The position numbers and the translations under genes are program-made. From Polyangium jinanense (GTDB taxonomy: Bacteria > Myxococcota > Polyangia > Polyangiales > Polyangiaceae): a stretch of DNA of 64,000 nt. The notes beneath the pieces are model-generated. The model was not told where the DNA came from and made no database searches. It saw only the letters and a program-made list of their open reading frames with translations. Location of the stretch: the NCBI RefSeq assembly GCF_028435365.1, contig NZ_JAGTJJ010000007.1:62001-126000 (forward strand). Reading direction: 5' to 3'. This document shows, piece after piece, positions 52,178-64,000 of this stretch. The number at the start of each line of letters is the position of its first letter. The first letter of the stretch is position 1.

Positions 52178-55100
52178 ATGAGCATCCATCAACTCGTCCA
52201 CGAGCTCGCGCAACTTGGCATCAAGATCTCCGTCAGCGGGGAACAACTGCAGGTCCAGGCCCCGAAAGGGGCCTTGACCCCCGCGCTGCGCGAGCGAATT
52301 GCTCAGAACAAATCGGATCTCCTGGCGCTGCTTCGAGAGGGACCCCTCGAGGCGCGAGGCGAGGAGCAGGCGGGCATCGAGCCCGCACTGGAGGACCGCT
52401 TCCTCCCGTTTCCGCTCACCGACATCCAGAAGGCATACTGGCTCGGTCGAACGGGCGCCTTCACCGTACCCACCGGCATTCACCTGTACCGCGAGTACGA
52501 CTGCACTGATCTCGACGTCGAGCGCCTTCGTCACGCGTTCAGCAAGGTCGTCGAGCGGCATGACATGCTGCGGGCTCACACCCTGCCCGACATGCTCCAG
52601 ATCGTCGAGCCCGATCTCCATGGTGATATCGAGGTCGAAGACCTGCGCAGGTTCAGCCCTGTCGAGCGCGAGGCGAGGCTCTCGGAGATACGGGCGGCGA
52701 TGTCCCACCGGATCTACGATACCGATCACGCCCCCCTTCATCACCTCGTCGCCGTGCGCCTCGACGAGCGCGTGACGCGCCTCATCGTCAGCATCGACGC
52801 CATCAACGTCGATGGTGGCAGCTTCGCCATCGTCTTCAAGGAGATGGTGTTTTTCTACGAGCACCCCGACGCGTCGCTCCCCCCGATCGAGCTCACCTAT
52901 CGCGATTACGTGCTCGCGCTGGAGTCGCGCAAGCTCCTCCCCGCGTACCAGCGATCTCTCGAGTTCTGGCAGAAGCGCGCCGCGGACATCGCGCCCGCGC
53001 CGGCATTGCCTGTCGCCCGAGATCCGTCGACCCTCGACAAGGTCCGATTCGAGCACATGTCGGCGCACTTCGACACCGATTCATGGTCGCGGCTCCAGCG
53101 ACGCGCGAGCGCGGCGAAGGTGTCGGTTTCCGTGGTCTGCTTGACGGCATACGCCGAGGTGCTCGGCCGCTTCGGATCGAACGGGCGGCTCACGGTCAAC
53201 GTGACGCTCTTCAATCGCTTGCCCGTGCACCCGGCGATCGACACCATCATCGGTGATTTCACGTCGATGCTCCTCATCACCGTCGATACGTCGACGCGAC
53301 AGACCTTCGCGGAGCGCGCGCTCTCGGTGCAGCAAAACCTCTGGGAGGCCATGGAGCATCGCGAGGTGAGCGGCATCGACGTGCAGCGGGAGGTCGCGCG
53401 CGCCCGCGGCGAGCATCGAGGCGCTCTCTTCCCCGTGGTGTTCACGAGCCTGCAGAACCAGAAAATCGAAGGACTCCACGCCCTCGACAAGATTGGCAAG
53501 ATGGTCTACGGGATCACGCAGACCCCGCAGCTCGTCCTGGATCAGCAGCTATGGCAGCTCGACGGGGATGCGAGGGTCATCTGGGACGTCGTCTCGGGCG
53601 TTTTTCCGGACGGCTTCGTCCAGGAGATGTTCGATGCATACACGGGCCTCCTGCGCCGCCTCGCCGATGAGGATGCGGCCTGGGACGCCTACGATTTCGA
53701 TCTCTTGCCGGCAGCGCAGAAGGCGCGCCGCGAGGCGGTGAATGCAACGAGCGCCGGCCCGCCTCCGGAGGATCTGCTCCACGAGCTTTTCGAGCGGCAG
53801 GTGGATCAGGCGCCGGACAAACCCGCCCTCGTGACATCGAGCCGGGTGCTGACGTACGCGGAGCTCGACCGCCGCGCCAATCGACTCGCGCGGGAGCTGC
53901 GCGCTCGGGGCGTCACGCCCGACCAGCTCGTCCCGATCGTCATGGAGAAAGGTTGGGAGCAGGTCGTCGCGGTCTTCGGCGTGCTCAAGGCGGGGGGGGC
54001 GTATGTCCCCCTCGACGTGGCGGGTTCGGAGGAGCGTCTCGCGCGCATGATCGAGGATAGTCAGGCGCGGATCGTCCTGACGCAGCCGAAGTACGCAAAC
54101 CGCACGTGGGGAAATGGGCTCGAAGTGCTCGTCGTGGACGATCGGGCGCTCGAAGACGAGGACGCGCGGCGGCTCCCCTCCGCGCAGAGCCCGCGCAGCC
54201 TGGCGTATGTCCTTTATACGTCGGGGTCCACGGGGCAGCCCAAGGGGGCCATGATCGAGCACCGCTCCGTGACCAACCGAATGAGCGAGGTCAAGGAGCG
54301 CTTCGGCCTCGTCCCGGAGGATCGTGCGATCGCATTGACGGCGCTGCATCACGACCTTTCGGTGTTCGACATCTTCTGTGTGCTCGGCATGGTGGGCGGG
54401 ACGATCGTCCTGCCCGACGCGGACAAGACGCGAGACCCCGGGCATTGGGCCGATCTCGTGCAGGAGCACGGGGTCACGCTGTGGAACTCGGTTCCCGCGT
54501 TCATGCAAATGCTCGTCGAGTATGCCGAGGGGAACACGAGCTTGCCCCTCTCCATGCTCGCCTCGCTGCGCTGGGTGATCTTCTCGGGCGATTTCATCCC
54601 CGTCGATCTGCCCGACCGGCTTCGCTCGCTGGTCCCCGGCATCACGATCATCGGCTCCGGCGGTCCGACGGAGACCACGGTCTGGGACATCTGTTACCCG
54701 ATGGGCGATATCGACCCGGCGTGGAAGAGCATTCCATACGGGCGTCCCATGCGCGCCGCCACGTATCATATCCTGGACGAGGGGCTCCGCGAGCGTCCGG
54801 ACTGGGTGCCGGGCGAAATGTACATCGGCGGCGTGGGGCTCGCGCGCGGCTACTGGCGAGACGAGGCTAAGACGCGCGAGCGCTTCATCGTTCACCCCGT
54901 GACGGGAGAGCGCCTCTACAGGTCGGGCGATCTCGGCCGTTGGCTCCCCGATGGCAATATCGAGATCCTCGGGCGTGCGGACTTCCAGGTCAAGATTCGC
55001 GGCTATCGCGTCGAGCTCGGCGAGGTCGAGGCCGCCATCGAAGCGCATCCGGACGTGGCGGACGCGGTCGTGCTGGCGCTCGGAGAGAAGGCCGTGGACA

Positions 55101-55624
55101 AACGTCTCTGCGCGTATGTCGTGCAGCGGGCAGGGGAGCGATCGGAAGGAGCGCTTTCCGAGGTCATGCGAGCCTTCCTTTCGCACCGGTTGCCCGAGTA
55201 CATGATCCCCGGCGCGTTCGTCGAGCTCGACGCGATGCCGTTGACGTCCAATGGGAAGGTCGATCGCAAGGCGCTCCTCGCGCTGCAACCGGAGGCGCCG
55301 AAGCCGCGTACCGGCGAAGGCGCGGCACCGCAAAACGCGCTCGAAGAGAGCCTCGTGAGCATCGCGCAGGAGGTCTTCGGCATTCCCGAGATCCGCGTGG
55401 ATCAGAACTTTTTCGAGGCGGGGGCGACCTCCCTTCAGATCATCATCCTGGCCAAACGCGTCCGGAAGGTCCTTGGCCGCGAGATCCCGGTCACCCTTCT
55501 GTTTCAATCGCCGAACGTCGGGGCGCTCGCCGCGACCCTGGCCGTGCCCGAGGCCCAGGCCGTATCTCAGAACAAGGCCCTCGAGCGCGCCGAGGCGCGC
55601 CGCAGGGCCCGCGCGCGCCGCTGA
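52178..55624 (+). CDS. NRPS: TubC dock-Cy-A-PCP (Cys-like)
   Basis: The 1148 residues start with a TubC docking domain (LGIKISVSGEQLQVQAP). The condensing domain is a cyclisation domain: FPLTDIQKAYWLGR, and DAINVDGGS at 207 fits DxxxxDxxS in place of HHxxxDG. The A domain (YTSGSTGQPKG at 680, SNGKVDRKAL at 1021) has the Cys-type core HHDLSVFDIF and TLWNSVPAFMQML. The hand-read pocket DLFNISSVW is closest to cysteine (DLYNLSLIW). PCP is at 1080 (GATSLQ). It should condense Cys onto the PKS chain and cyclise it to a thiazoline. No oxidase domain is present, so the ring may stay unoxidised unless a gene outside the window acts. A basic tail (RAEARRRARARR) may dock to the next PKS. ATG is 6 bases after the previous stop. 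Confidence 0.94.
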   Translation: MSIHQLVHELAQLGIKISVSGEQLQVQAPKGALTPALRERIAQNKSDLLALLREGPLEARGEEQAGIEPALEDRFLPFPLTDIQKAYWLGRTGAFTVPTGIHLYREYDCTDLDVERLRHAFSKVVERHDMLRAHTLPDMLQIVEPDLHGDIEVEDLRRFSPVEREARLSEIRAAMSHRIYDTDHAPLHHLVAVRLDERVTRLIVSIDAINVDGGSFAIVFKEMVFFYEHPDASLPPIELTYRDYVLALESRKLLPAYQRSLEFWQKRAADIAPAPALPVARDPSTLDKVRFEHMSAHFDTDSWSRLQRRASAAKVSVSVVCLTAYAEVLGRFGSNGRLTVNVTLFNRLPVHPAIDTIIGDFTSMLLITVDTSTRQTFAERALSVQQNLWEAMEHREVSGIDVQREVARARGEHRGALFPVVFTSLQNQKIEGLHALDKIGKMVYGITQTPQLVLDQQLWQLDGDARVIWDVVSGVFPDGFVQEMFDAYTGLLRRLADEDAAWDAYDFDLLPAAQKARREAVNATSAGPPPEDLLHELFERQVDQAPDKPALVTSSRVLTYAELDRRANRLARELRARGVTPDQLVPIVMEKGWEQVVAVFGVLKAGGAYVPLDVAGSEERLARMIEDSQARIVLTQPKYANRTWGNGLEVLVVDDRALEDEDARRLPSAQSPRSLAYVLYTSGSTGQPKGAMIEHRSVTNRMSEVKERFGLVPEDRAIALTALHHDLSVFDIFCVLGMVGGTIVLPDADKTRDPGHWADLVQEHGVTLWNSVPAFMQMLVEYAEGNTSLPLSMLASLRWVIFSGDFIPVDLPDRLRSLVPGITIIGSGGPTETTVWDICYPMGDIDPAWKSIPYGRPMRAATYHILDEGLRERPDWVPGEMYIGGVGLARGYWRDEAKTRERFIVHPVTGERLYRSGDLGRWLPDGNIEILGRADFQVKIRGYRVELGEVEAAIEAHPDVADAVVLALGEKAVDKRLCAYVVQRAGERSEGALSEVMRAFLSHRLPEYMIPGAFVELDAMPLTSNGKVDRKALLALQPEAPKPRTGEGAAPQNALEESLVSIAQEVFGIPEIRVDQNFFEAGATSLQIIILAKRVRKVLGREIPVTLLFQSPNVGALAATLAVPEAQAVSQNKALERAEARRRARARR

Positions 55625-55639
55625 GCAGAGAGTCGAGCA

Positions 55640-58600
55640 ATGAAAGAGAACGAGATGGACGTCCCGGAGGGGGCGATCGCGATCATTGGCATGGCGGGCC
55701 GCTTTCCCGGCGCGCCGGACCTCGACCGGTTCTGGCAGAACCTGCGCGACGGCGTACGGGGCATATCGTTCGTGGCGGAGGACATGCGTCCGTCCTTCGC
55801 GAGCTCCCCGAACTACGTGCCGGCCGGGGGGTACCTCGAGGACGTGGACCTCTTCGACGCGTCCTTCTTCGAGATCAGCCGCCGCGAGGCGGAGCTCTTG
55901 GATCCCCAGCGCCGTATCTTCCTCGAATGCGCCTGGGAGGCGCTCGAGAATGCCGGCATCGATCCGTTCGTCCACGAGGGGGCCATCGGCGTCTATGCAG
56001 GCGCGAGCCCCAGCTCGTATCTCTCGCTCCAGATCGATCCGAATCATTTCGCGAGGGATTTCGAGCTCCTCATCTCGAACGACAAGGATTACGTTCCATC
56101 CTACGTCGGCTACAAGCTGAACCTGCGTGGTCCCTGCGTCGCCATCCAGACGGCGTGCTCGACGTCGCTCGTGGCGGTGCACGTGGCCTGCGCCAGCCTG
56201 CTCGCGCGTGAATGCGACGTCGCGCTGGCCGGTGGCGTGACCGTGCGGCTCCCTCAAGGCCTGGGTTATAACTACGAAGAGGGCTTCATCCTGTCGCCCG
56301 ACGGCCATTGCAGGACCTTCGACGCGAATGGCAAGGGGACGCTCACCGGCAACGGGGCAGGCGTCGTCGTGCTGAAGCGTCTCGAGGACGCGATCGCGGA
56401 CGGGGATCACATCCGCGCCGTCATCCGCGGCAGCGCGATCAACAATGACGGCTCCTCGAAGGTCGGTTTCACGGCGCCCAGCGTGGTCGGTCAGGTGCAA
56501 GTGATCGCCGAGGCGCTCGCCGTCGCGGACGTGGATCCGAGCACGATCCAGTACATCGAGGCCCACGGTACCGCGACGTCCCTCGGCGACGCGATCGAAG
56601 TGGCGGCGCTGAAGCAGGCATTCAGCGATGCGGCCAAGCATACGATCGCGCTCGGCGCGCTCAAGGCGAGCGTGGGCCATACCGAATCGGCGGCGGGCGT
56701 CGGTGGGCTGATCAAGACCGTCCTCGCGATGGAGCACGGTCGGATCCCGGCACACCCGGATTTCGAGGTGCCAAACCCCGAGCTCGGGCTCGAGGATAGC
56801 CCATTTTATGTCCGTCGAGAAGCGCACGAATGGATCGCGGACGATGGGCCGCGTCGCGCGGGGGTGAGCTCGTTCGGCATTGGCGGCACGAATGCCCATG
56901 TCGTCCTGGAAGAGGCACCTGCGACCCCGGAAATGGCAGAGGCGCCCGAGGCCAAGGTCGTGCTCTTGCCGCTTTCGGCGAAGAGCCCGGCCGCACTCGA
57001 GGCCATGGCTCGTTCGTACGCCACGTTTCTCGGCGATTCCGATGCGGATCTCCACGATATCGCGTTCACGGCGGGCGCGAGGCGTCGGCACCACCCGGTA
57101 CGCCTCGCCGTTACGGGCGATTCGAAGGCGTCGCTCGCAGAGGCACTCGCGGCGTATGCACGGGGCGATGTGCCACCGTCCGTCGTCACGGGCGCGGCCG
57201 CCGCGTCGGCGCCCAAGGTGGTGTTCGTTTTCCCGGGGCAAGGGTCGCAATGGGTGGGGATGGGGCGGGCGTTATTGAAGGACGAACCCGCCTTCCGCGA
57301 GGCGCTTTCGGCATGCGATGCGGCCATCCGGCGTGAGGCCGGATTCTCGGTCCTCGCGGAGCTTGCGGCGGACGAAAGCGCATCGCGGCTCGGGGAGATC
57401 GACGTCGTCCAGCCCGTCCTGTTCGCGATCGAGGTCGCTCTCGCGGCGCTCTGGCGCTCGTTTGGCGTGGAGCCTTCGGCCGTCGTGGGGCACAGCATGG
57501 GCGAGGTCGCGGCGGCGTACGTCGCGGGGGCGCTGTCGCTCCCGGATGCTGCCAGGATCATTTGCCGGCGCAGCAAGCTCCTGCGGAAGGTGAGCGGCCA
57601 GGGAGCCATGGCTCTCGTGGAGCTGCCGATGGCCGAGGCGGAGCAGGCTTTGGCGGCGCACGCGGGACGGCTCAGCGTGGCGGTGAGCAATGGTCCACGC
57701 TCCACCGTCATCGCGGGTGACCCTGCGGCGCTCGAGGAAGTCCTCGCGGAGCTGTCGGCCAGGCAGGTTTTCTGCCGGCGGGTCAAGGTGGACGTGGCGT
57801 CGCACAGCCCGCAGATGGATCCCTTGCGCCCCGAATTGCTGCGCGCGCTCGGAGGGCTGCGGCCGAAAGACGCGGCGATCCCGATGCGCTCGACCGTGAC
57901 CGGCGCGTCTCTCTCGGGCAACGAGCTCAACGCGGCCTACTGGGTCGACAACCTACGCAAGCCCGTGAGGTTTTCCGACGTCACGCAATCTCTGATTGCC
58001 GAGGGACACACGGTGTTCCTCGAAATGAGCCCGCACCCGATCCTGCTACCCGCGGTCGAGGAGAACCTGAGCGAGCGCGGTGCGCGCGGCGCCGCGATTG
58101 CGTCGCTGCGACGTCACGCAGACGAACGCGCGAGCCTCCTCGAGTCGCTCGGGAAGCTCTACGTGCAGGGGTATTCTATCGACTGGAAGCGCACGTCTTC
58201 CGGCGGTGGACGCGTCGTCACGTTGCCCGCGTATCCCTGGCAGCGGGAGCGCTTCTGGCGGGAGCCGGAGCAGTCTCGAGAATCCTCCGCGTCGACGACC
58301 GTCGCCTCGGCTCCGAGCCCGAAGGCCGCGATCCGCCCCATGCCTCGATTGCACGAGATGGTGTGGCAAGACGCACCCTTGCGGAGCGCGCGCGCCGGCG
58401 TGGGCTCATGGCTCCTCGTGCATGGGGGCGGAGGCGCGGTCCATAAGGTCGAGGCGCGCCTTCGGCAAGCGGGCATCACGTGCCAGACCGTCGACCTCTC
58501 GCGGGGGAGCGACGCGGTGGCATCGACGCTCGAACAAGCTCGCGGCCTCACGGGGGTGGTTTGTCTGTGGAATGCGCTGCCATTGGCGGACGGCGCCTCT

Positions 58601-61600
58601 CCGGCTGCGCAGGCCGAGAGCGCCTGCATCGAGGCGCTGCATTTCGTCCGGCGGCTTTGCCAGCGGATGGGCGAGATCCCCTCGCGTCTCCTCTGGGTGA
58701 CGGAGGGCGCGAACGCCGTGTCCGTGGGCGATCACGTCTCGCCCCATCAAGCCGCCCTCTTCGGACTCGGTCGCGCGATCATGAAGGAGCGCCCCGAGCT
58801 CGGGTGCATTCTCGTCGACGTGGAGCCTTTGGCCGATGATATCGGCGAGCGAATCTACCTCGAGCTCGAAAGGAACGACGACGAGGATCAGGTCGCCTGG
58901 CGAAAAGGGGTTCGGCGTGCGGCTCGGCTTGCGCCGGCGCGGCCTGCGGATACGCACGCGGCTGCCGCGCGCATTGCGCCGGAGAGCACGGTGCTGGTCA
59001 CGGGCGGCCTGGGAGCGCTCGGGCTGCGGGTAGCGCAATGGCTCTGGGACGAGCATCGGGTTTCTCATCTCGTGCTCGTGGGTCGGAGTGAGCCCACCGG
59101 GGACAAACTCGAAGCCATCGAGGCCTTGCGTGCGTCCGGCGCGCGGGTGACGGTGGCGCGCGCGGACGTCGCGGACGCGACGCACGTCGATGCGCTCCTG
59201 CGCCTCGTTCCGCCCGAGCTCCCGCTACGGGGCGTCATTCATTCCGCGGCCGTGTTGGAGGATGGCCTCATCGAGAACCAGGACGATGGGCGATTCCGAC
59301 GGGTGCTCGCGCCGAAGATGCGGGGCGCGTGGAATTTGCACGAAGCGACGCGTGATCTCGCGCTGGATTTCTTCGTCCTTTTCTCTTCGGCAGGATCGAT
59401 CCTCGGCGGCAGCGGACAGACGAATTATTGCGCCGCCAATGCATTTTTGGATGGCCTCGCGCACGCGCGCAAGGCCGCGGGGCGCCCGGCGATATCCTTG
59501 AACTGGGGTCCCTTCGAGGAGATCGGGCTCGCTGCCGCCCTCGGCGCCCAGCAGAAGACGCGCTTCCAGCGCGAAGGCCTGGGGATGCTGACGCCCCGCG
59601 ACGGGCTCGCGCTGCTCGGACAGGCGCTCGGCCGAAGCGAGGCGCAGCTCGGCGCGCTCTCGATCGATCTGGACGGGCTCACCCAAGGTTTGGCTGGACG
59701 AGCGCTGCCGCCGCTCTTCCGTGCCTTCGCCGCGCCCAGCCCCGCGCGGAGCGAGAAGCAATCCGACGAGGGCTTTCGAGCGCGGCTCGCGGGGCTTTCC
59801 CCGGAGGCGCGCCGCGCAGAGGTGGAGGCCGCGGTGCGGGCCGACGTGGCGCGTGTCCTCTCGCTCGGTTCCGCCGAGAAGGTGCCGCTCGATCGTCCCC
59901 TCCGCGAGCTCGGGCTCGATTCGTTGATGGCGCTCGAGCTGCGCAACAGGCTCGCGGCGCGCGTCGAGGCGAGGCTATCGGCCACGATCGTATTCGATCA
60001 TCCCACGGTGCAGGCATTGTCTCGTTTCCTGCTGACCGAGGTGATGAAGCTCGGGGAGGAGGTCGCCCCGGCTCGCGCGGCGACCCCTATCGTCGCGGAG
60101 GACGATCCGATTGCCATCGTCGGGATCGGTTGTCGCTTCCCGGGCGGCGTATCAGGGCCCGAGAGCTTCTGGGAGCTGCTCCAGCGAGGTGACGACGTCA
60201 TCCGTGAGGTTCCGAGGGATCGATGGAACATCGACGATTACTACGATCCCGATCCCGACGCCCGCGGCAAGATGATGAGTCGCTGGGGCGGATTCATCGA
60301 GGGTGTCGATACCTTCGACCCGCTTTTCTTCGAGATTTCGCCTCGCGAAGCGGAAGGGATGGATCCGCAGGCGAGGCTCCTGCTCGAAGTGAGCTTCGAG
60401 GCGCTGGAGCGCGCGGGACGGACGCAGCCGGAGCTCATGGGGAGCGATACGGGCGTCTTCGTGGGCGTATCGCTGCACGATTACGAATGGATGGCACGGC
60501 AGGCCAACGAGCACCCCGAGACGTATGTCACGCTCGGCACGGCGCATAGCATGGCCGTCGCCCGGCTGTCGTACTGGCTGGGCCTCCGAGGGCCGAACAT
60601 GCCCGTGGACACGGCGTGCTCGTCCTCGCTCGTCGCGATTCACCTCGCGTGCCAGGCGCTTCGTGCAGGTGAATGCTCGCTCGCGCTGGCCGGCGGTGTC
60701 AACCTGATGCTGACGCCCGACCATTCGATCGCCCTCAGCAGGACGCGGGCGATGTCGCCGACGGGTCGATGCAGGAGTTTCTCGGCCGACGCGGACGGGT
60801 TTGTCCGGAGCGATGGCTGCGGCGTCCTCGTGCTCGAGCGTCTCTCGGATGCGATTCGTCGTGGCGATCGCGTGCTCGCCGTGATTCGCGGAACGGCGAT
60901 CAACCAGGATGGCCGGAGCAATGGTCCGACGGCGCCGAACGGACCGGCGCAGGAGGACGTGATCCGTCGCGCGCTCGCGCAGGCTGGGCTCGCGCCCGCT
61001 GCCGTCGATTATGTCGAGGCGCACGGCACGGGGACCCTGCTCGGGGATCCGATCGAGGTGCAGGCGCTCGGCCGGGTGCTCAGCGAGGGACGCGCGGAAG
61101 CCGAGCCAGTCATTCTCGGATCGGTCAAGTCGAACATCGGGCACACGGAGGCGGCCTCCGGCGTCGCCGGGCTCATCAAGGCCGTGCTTTCGCTCCAGCA
61201 CGGAACGATCCCGCGCAGCATTCACTGCGACACGTTGAACCCCCACATTCCCTGGGAAAACCTGCCCGTGAAGGTCGCCACGGAAGTCACTTCGTGGCCC
61301 GCGCGTGGCGCGCGACGGATCGCAGGCGTCAGTGCGTTTGGTTTGAGCGGGACGAACGCGCATGCCGTGCTCGAGGAGGCGCCCCCGTCGCCGAAGAATG
61401 TCATCACCGCAGCGCCGGCGAAGGTACTCCTTCCCATTTCGTCGCACGACCCCGTGGCGCTCTCGTCCCTCGCAAGTGCATACGCCGATCACCTCACCGA
61501 GGACGGCGAGGGCGCGGCTGCTTCGCTTCACGACGTCGCATTCTCCGCGAGCACGCGGCGGGTACACCGTGAGCATCGTATCGCGGTCATTGGGGGCACG

Positions 61601-64000
61601 CGGGAGGACATCGCGGAGGGCTTGCGTGCGGCTGCCCGAGGGGAAACCAGCCCGAACGTCCACACAGGGCGCATTCGTGGCGATTCGATCGGCGGTCCGG
61701 TCTTCGTCTTCTCCGGGCAGGGCTCACAATGGGCCGGCATGGCGCGCGGGATGTTCGACGAGCAGCCCGTGTTCCGCGAGTCGATCCTGGCTTGTGATGC
61801 GCTCGTCCAGCGCCACGGGGGTTTTTCTCTCGTCGATGCGCTTTTCGCGCCGGAGGATACCTCGCGTATCCACGAGACCGAGGTGGCACAGCCGGCGATC
61901 TTCGCGGTCGAGGTCGCGCTCACCGCGCTGCTTCGCTCGTGGGGCGTCGTTCCGAGCGCCGTGATCGGTCACAGCGTCGGCGAGCTCGCGGCGGCCCACG
62001 TCTCCGGCGCGCTCGACCTCGAGGAGGCCGTGCGGATCGTTTGCCTGCGCGCCCGAATCATGCAACGCGCCACGGGGCTCGGGAAGATGCTCGCCGTCTC
62101 GATCGGCGCGGCGGACGGGCTCGTGCTCTTGCGAGGTCATGAGGATCGCGTGGGGATCGCGGCGATCAACGACCCGGGCTCGATCGTGCTCGCGGGGGAC
62201 GAGGCGACGCTCACGGAGCTCATGCACGAGCTCACGGCGCGGTCCGTATCCTCACGGTGGCTGCGCGTCAATTACGCGTTTCATTCACCGCAGATGGGGC
62301 CGCTCGCCGACGATCTTCTCGCGACGCTCGGGGCCGTGAAGACGGTGCACGGCCCGCACATGATCGCCATGTACAGCACGGTCTCGGGCGAGCGCGTGGA
62401 GGGGGGCACGCTCGACGCCGCCTACTGGGCGGCAAACGTCCGATCGACGGTGAGCTTCGTGCGGGCCCTGGAGTCTGCGGCGGCCGCGGGCCATTGCAGT
62501 TTCGTGGAAGTCGGGCCCCATCCGGTGCTGACGCAGAATATCGAGCAGTTCCTCTCCGCTCGCAACATCGAAGGTCGGGTCGTTCCGACGTTGCGGCGCG
62601 GAAAGGACGCGAACGAGTGCCTGCTCTCGACGGTCGCGTCTCTGTATGTTGGCGGCGACGTGAACGATCTCGGACGATTGTATCCCCATGGTGGATCGCT
62701 TTCGGAGCTGCCGAGCTATCGATGGAATCGGAAGCGATACTGGATCGACCGAGGGCAAACGCAACTGGGCAGGCGCGGCGCGCGTTCGACCGGGCATCCG
62801 CTCCTCGGCGCTCAGGTTCACGCGGCACAAGCAAACGCCGTTTTCGAGGCCGTGCTCGCGATCGAGACGACGCCCTACTTGTCGGACCACAGGGTCTTCG
62901 GCCGTCCCGTCGTTCCCGGGACGGCGCTGCTCGAGCTGGCTCGCGCCGCGGCGGAGGTGGTGCTGGGGGAAGGCGCGTATCTGCGTGTCGAGGGCCTGAC
63001 GATCCAGTCGCCTCTCGTATTGCCCGAGCAAGGCGCGGTGCGGGTGCAGGTGTCGATCTCGGACGCAGAGGGCGAAGCGGGGGCGGTCGCCATCCATGGT
63101 CAGTCCCTGTCGGCGCAGCCCGGCGAAGCGTGGACCGAGCACGCGAGCGGGCGCTTCACCAGGATAGCCCCTCCCGAGGCGCCGAGGCATTCGGCGTTGT
63201 CGGCCATTCGCTCGCGCTGCATGATTCCCGTCGACACGGTTCGGCTCTACGAAAGCTTCAGCGCGCGAGGGGTCGACTACGGCCCCGCCTTCCGGGGGAT
63301 TCGAGAGATCCATCGCGGCGAGGGAGAATCGCTCGCGCTCCTGGAGCTGCCGGAGAGCGCAGGTGACGTGGGGGAGAGCCATGCTTGTCACCCGGCATTG
63401 CTGGACGCCGCACTCCAGACGATCGGAGCGGCGTTCTCCTTGTCGGACGACAGCGCGTACCTGCCCTTCGAGCTGGGTACGTTTTCTTTGTGGAAGCGCG
63501 TCCCGGCGTCGGTCTTCGTGCACGCCACGGCGAGAACGCCCGAAACATCCCGCGGCGAGGTGCTGACCGGGGATGTCGTGCTGCTCGACGCGGGAGGGGA
63601 GCACGTTCTTTCGATCGAGAGCATCAGCTTCAAGCGCGCTGACGCCGCGGCCATGCCAGCCCCGAAGCGTCACACGCGAGAGGAATGGCTCTACGAACTG
63701 ACCTGGCCGGAAAAACCACTGCCGTCGAGCTCGGAGCGCCCGGCGAGCGAGGCGCAGGCTGGCGAGTGGCTGCTGGTCGGGGCCGATAGCACGCTCGCGC
63801 GCGGGCTCGCGGAGCGCTTGCAGGCCGCGGGCGCGTCATCGCGATTCGTGGACATCGGTGCGAGAGACGCGTTCGGGGCTGCGATCGAGGGTGCGCTCGA
63901 ATCGAGACCGTCCAACGTCGTGTTCCTGTGGGATTCGCAGGAAGGTGCCCCCGGATCGCTCTCGCCGTCGGAGCGGTCCGAAGACGCAAGCATTGCCCTG
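55640..64000 (+). CDS. Bimodular or longer type I PKS, C-terminus beyond the window
   Basis: From ATG 55640 the frame runs open to the window end (2787 codons). ATG 55655 is an alternative start. Module 1: KS (TACSTS at 172, HGTAT, KASVGH), AT (GHSMGE at 617, VASHS at 719, preceded by DVVQ), KR (TGGLGALG at 1120, YCAAN at 1263), ACP (GLDSLM at 1427). It has no DH, so a beta-hydroxyl stays next to the thiazoline. Module 2: KS (TACSSS at 1659, HGTGT, KSNIGH), AT (GHSVGE at 2109, YAFHS at 2211, malonyl-like), DH ([12 protein letters not shown] at 2416, DAALQ near 2590), then the start of a KR structural subdomain where the window ends. The module-1 AT closely resembles AT2 of the starter PKS. 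The gene lies 15 bases after the NRPS. Confidence 0.94.
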   Translation, partial: MKENEMDVPEGAIAIIGMAGRFPGAPDLDRFWQNLRDGVRGISFVAEDMRPSFASSPNYVPAGGYLEDVDLFDASFFEISRREAELLDPQRRIFLECAWEALENAGIDPFVHEGAIGVYAGASPSSYLSLQIDPNHFARDFELLISNDKDYVPSYVGYKLNLRGPCVAIQTACSTSLVAVHVACASLLARECDVALAGGVTVRLPQGLGYNYEEGFILSPDGHCRTFDANGKGTLTGNGAGVVVLKRLEDAIADGDHIRAVIRGSAINNDGSSKVGFTAPSVVGQVQVIAEALAVADVDPSTIQYIEAHGTATSLGDAIEVAALKQAFSDAAKHTIALGALKASVGHTESAAGVGGLIKTVLAMEHGRIPAHPDFEVPNPELGLEDSPFYVRREAHEWIADDGPRRAGVSSFGIGGTNAHVVLEEAPATPEMAEAPEAKVVLLPLSAKSPAALEAMARSYATFLGDSDADLHDIAFTAGARRRHHPVRLAVTGDSKASLAEALAAYARGDVPPSVVTGAAAASAPKVVFVFPGQGSQWVGMGRALLKDEPAFREALSACDAAIRREAGFSVLAELAADESASRLGEIDVVQPVLFAIEVALAALWRSFGVEPSAVVGHSMGEVAAAYVAGALSLPDAARIICRRSKLLRKVSGQGAMALVELPMAEAEQALAAHAGRLSVAVSNGPRSTVIAGDPAALEEVLAELSARQVFCRRVKVDVASHSPQMDPLRPELLRALGGLRPKDAAIPMRSTVTGASLSGNELNAAYWVDNLRKPVRFSDVTQSLIAEGHTVFLEMSPHPILLPAVEENLSERGARGAAIASLRRHADERASLLESLGKLYVQGYSIDWKRTSSGGGRVVTLPAYPWQRERFWREPEQSRESSASTTVASAPSPKAAIRPMPRLHEMVWQDAPLRSARAGVGSWLLVHGGGGAVHKVEARLRQAGITCQTVDLSRGSDAVASTLEQARGLTGVVCLWNALPLADGASPAAQAESACIEALHFVRRLCQRMGEIPSRLLWVTEGANAVSVGDHVSPHQAALFGLGRAIMKERPELGCILVDVEPLADDIGERIYLELERNDDEDQVAWRKGVRRAARLAPARPADTHAAAARIAPESTVLVTGGLGALGLRVAQWLWDEHRVSHLVLVGRSEPTGDKLEAIEALRASGARVTVARADVADATHVDALLRLVPPELPLRGVIHSAAVLEDGLIENQDDGRFRRVLAPKMRGAWNLHEATRDLALDFFVLFSSAGSILGGSGQTNYCAANAFLDGLAHARKAAGRPAISLNWGPFEEIGLAAALGAQQKTRFQREGLGMLTPRDGLALLGQALGRSEAQLGALSIDLDGLTQGLAGRALPPLFRAFAAPSPARSEKQSDEGFRARLAGLSPEARRAEVEAAVRADVARVLSLGSAEKVPLDRPLRELGLDSLMALELRNRLAARVEARLSATIVFDHPTVQALSRFLLTEVMKLGEEVAPARAATPIVAEDDPIAIVGIGCRFPGGVSGPESFWELLQRGDDVIREVPRDRWNIDDYYDPDPDARGKMMSRWGGFIEGVDTFDPLFFEISPREAEGMDPQARLLLEVSFEALERAGRTQPELMGSDTGVFVGVSLHDYEWMARQANEHPETYVTLGTAHSMAVARLSYWLGLRGPNMPVDTACSSSLVAIHLACQALRAGECSLALAGGVNLMLTPDHSIALSRTRAMSPTGRCRSFSADADGFVRSDGCGVLVLERLSDAIRRGDRVLAVIRGTAINQDGRSNGPTAPNGPAQEDVIRRALAQAGLAPAAVDYVEAHGTGTLLGDPIEVQALGRVLSEGRAEAEPVILGSVKSNIGHTEAASGVAGLIKAVLSLQHGTIPRSIHCDTLNPHIPWENLPVKVATEVTSWPARGARRIAGVSAFGLSGTNAHAVLEEAPPSPKNVITAAPAKVLLPISSHDPVALSSLASAYADHLTEDGEGAAASLHDVAFSASTRRVHREHRIAVIGGTREDIAEGLRAAARGETSPNVHTGRIRGDSIGGPVFVFSGQGSQWAGMARGMFDEQPVFRESILACDALVQRHGGFSLVDALFAPEDTSRIHETEVAQPAIFAVEVALTALLRSWGVVPSAVIGHSVGELAAAHVSGALDLEEAVRIVCLRARIMQRATGLGKMLAVSIGAADGLVLLRGHEDRVGIAAINDPGSIVLAGDEATLTELMHELTARSVSSRWLRVNYAFHSPQMGPLADDLLATLGAVKTVHGPHMIAMYSTVSGERVEGGTLDAAYWAANVRSTVSFVRALESAAAAGHCSFVEVGPHPVLTQNIEQFLSARNIEGRVVPTLRRGKDANECLLSTVASLYVGGDVNDLGRLYPHGGSLSELPSYRWNRKRYWIDRGQTQLGRRGARSTGHPLLGAQVHAAQANAVFEAVLAIETTPYLSDHRVFGRPVVPGTALLELARAAAEVVLGEGAYLRVEGLTIQSPLVLPEQGAVRVQVSISDAEGEAGAVAIHGQSLSAQPGEAWTEHASGRFTRIAPPEAPRHSALSAIRSRCMIPVDTVRLYESFSARGVDYGPAFRGIREIHRGEGESLALLELPESAGDVGESHACHPALLDAALQTIGAAFSLSDDSAYLPFELGTFSLWKRVPASVFVHATARTPETSRGEVLTGDVVLLDAGGEHVLSIESISFKRADAAAMPAPKRHTREEWLYELTWPEKPLPSSSERPASEAQAGEWLLVGADSTLARGLAERLQAAGASSRFVDIGARDAFGAAIEGALESRPSNVVFLWDSQEGAPGSLSPSERSEDASIAL

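Noticed and set aside
53549..57250. 1233-codon minus-strand open frame
   Set aside because: Antisense to Cy-A-PCP and KS-AT, which are plainly coding; no domain on the minus strand.

Overview
This is high-GC DNA with strong third-position GC bias. It carries very large NRPS and PKS genes, a Ser/Thr kinase with a fused TPR region, an FHA/sigma-54 activator, a STAND-type regulator and an SpvB-like lipoprotein. The mix points to a myxobacterium, most likely of the Sorangium/Polyangium side (Polyangiales). That assignment is inference from gene content and from GC-rich intergenic hairpins; no rRNA marker is present.

Bases 1-12033 are all minus strand: a truncated SpvB/TcB-like lipoprotein, a STAND ATPase with a C-terminal winged helix, an alpha/beta-hydrolase lipoprotein, a Pkn-type kinase with TPR-like region, and an FHA-GAF-AAA+-Fis sigma-54 activator. 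The activator is divergent from the first biosynthetic gene, and a good -24/-12 (sigma-54) promoter match lies at the start of that gene.

Bases 12238-36839 form one tightly packed plus-strand unit with several 4-base overlaps. Its assembly line reads A-PCP-C-A-PCP (loading A domain lacks the usual Asp), then a B12/radical-SAM methyltransferase of the RiPP-maturation family, then TubC-dock-C-A-PCP, then TubC-dock-C-A(N-MT)-PCP-C-A-PCP-TE. It continues with an O-carbamoyltransferase, a SyrD/PvdE-like cyclic-peptide ABC exporter, and three coupled membrane-associated genes (DUF697, a 62-aa two-helix protein, an SPFH protein). By collinearity the product has five building blocks, with one non-amino-acid-like starter, one N-methyl residue, a likely radical C-methylation and a carbamoyl group. 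It is released by the TE and exported.

Bases 36840-37185 are a convergent intergenic region packed with eight perfect hairpins. Bases 37186-43696 are minus strand: a membrane-anchored substrate-binding protein, a methyltransferase, a Tat-dependent flavin amine oxidase, a UbiB/ABC1-like kinase, and two small very basic proteins with their own terminator and promoter candidate.

Bases 43697-44434 are a divergent control region holding a 32-bp-period tandem repeat, an AT-rich inverted repeat and promoter candidates. From 44435 to the end is a second, incomplete plus-strand PKS/NRPS line. It starts with ACP-KS-AT-AT-DH-ER-KR-ACP (myxobacterial starter architecture with tandem ATs), then TubC-dock-Cy-A(Cys-like)-PCP with no oxidase, then KS-AT-KR-ACP-KS-AT-DH-... 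cut by the window edge. It predicts a reduced short acyl chain, a thiazoline-like ring, and a continuing polyketide. No tRNA, rRNA, CRISPR array or insertion sequence was seen.
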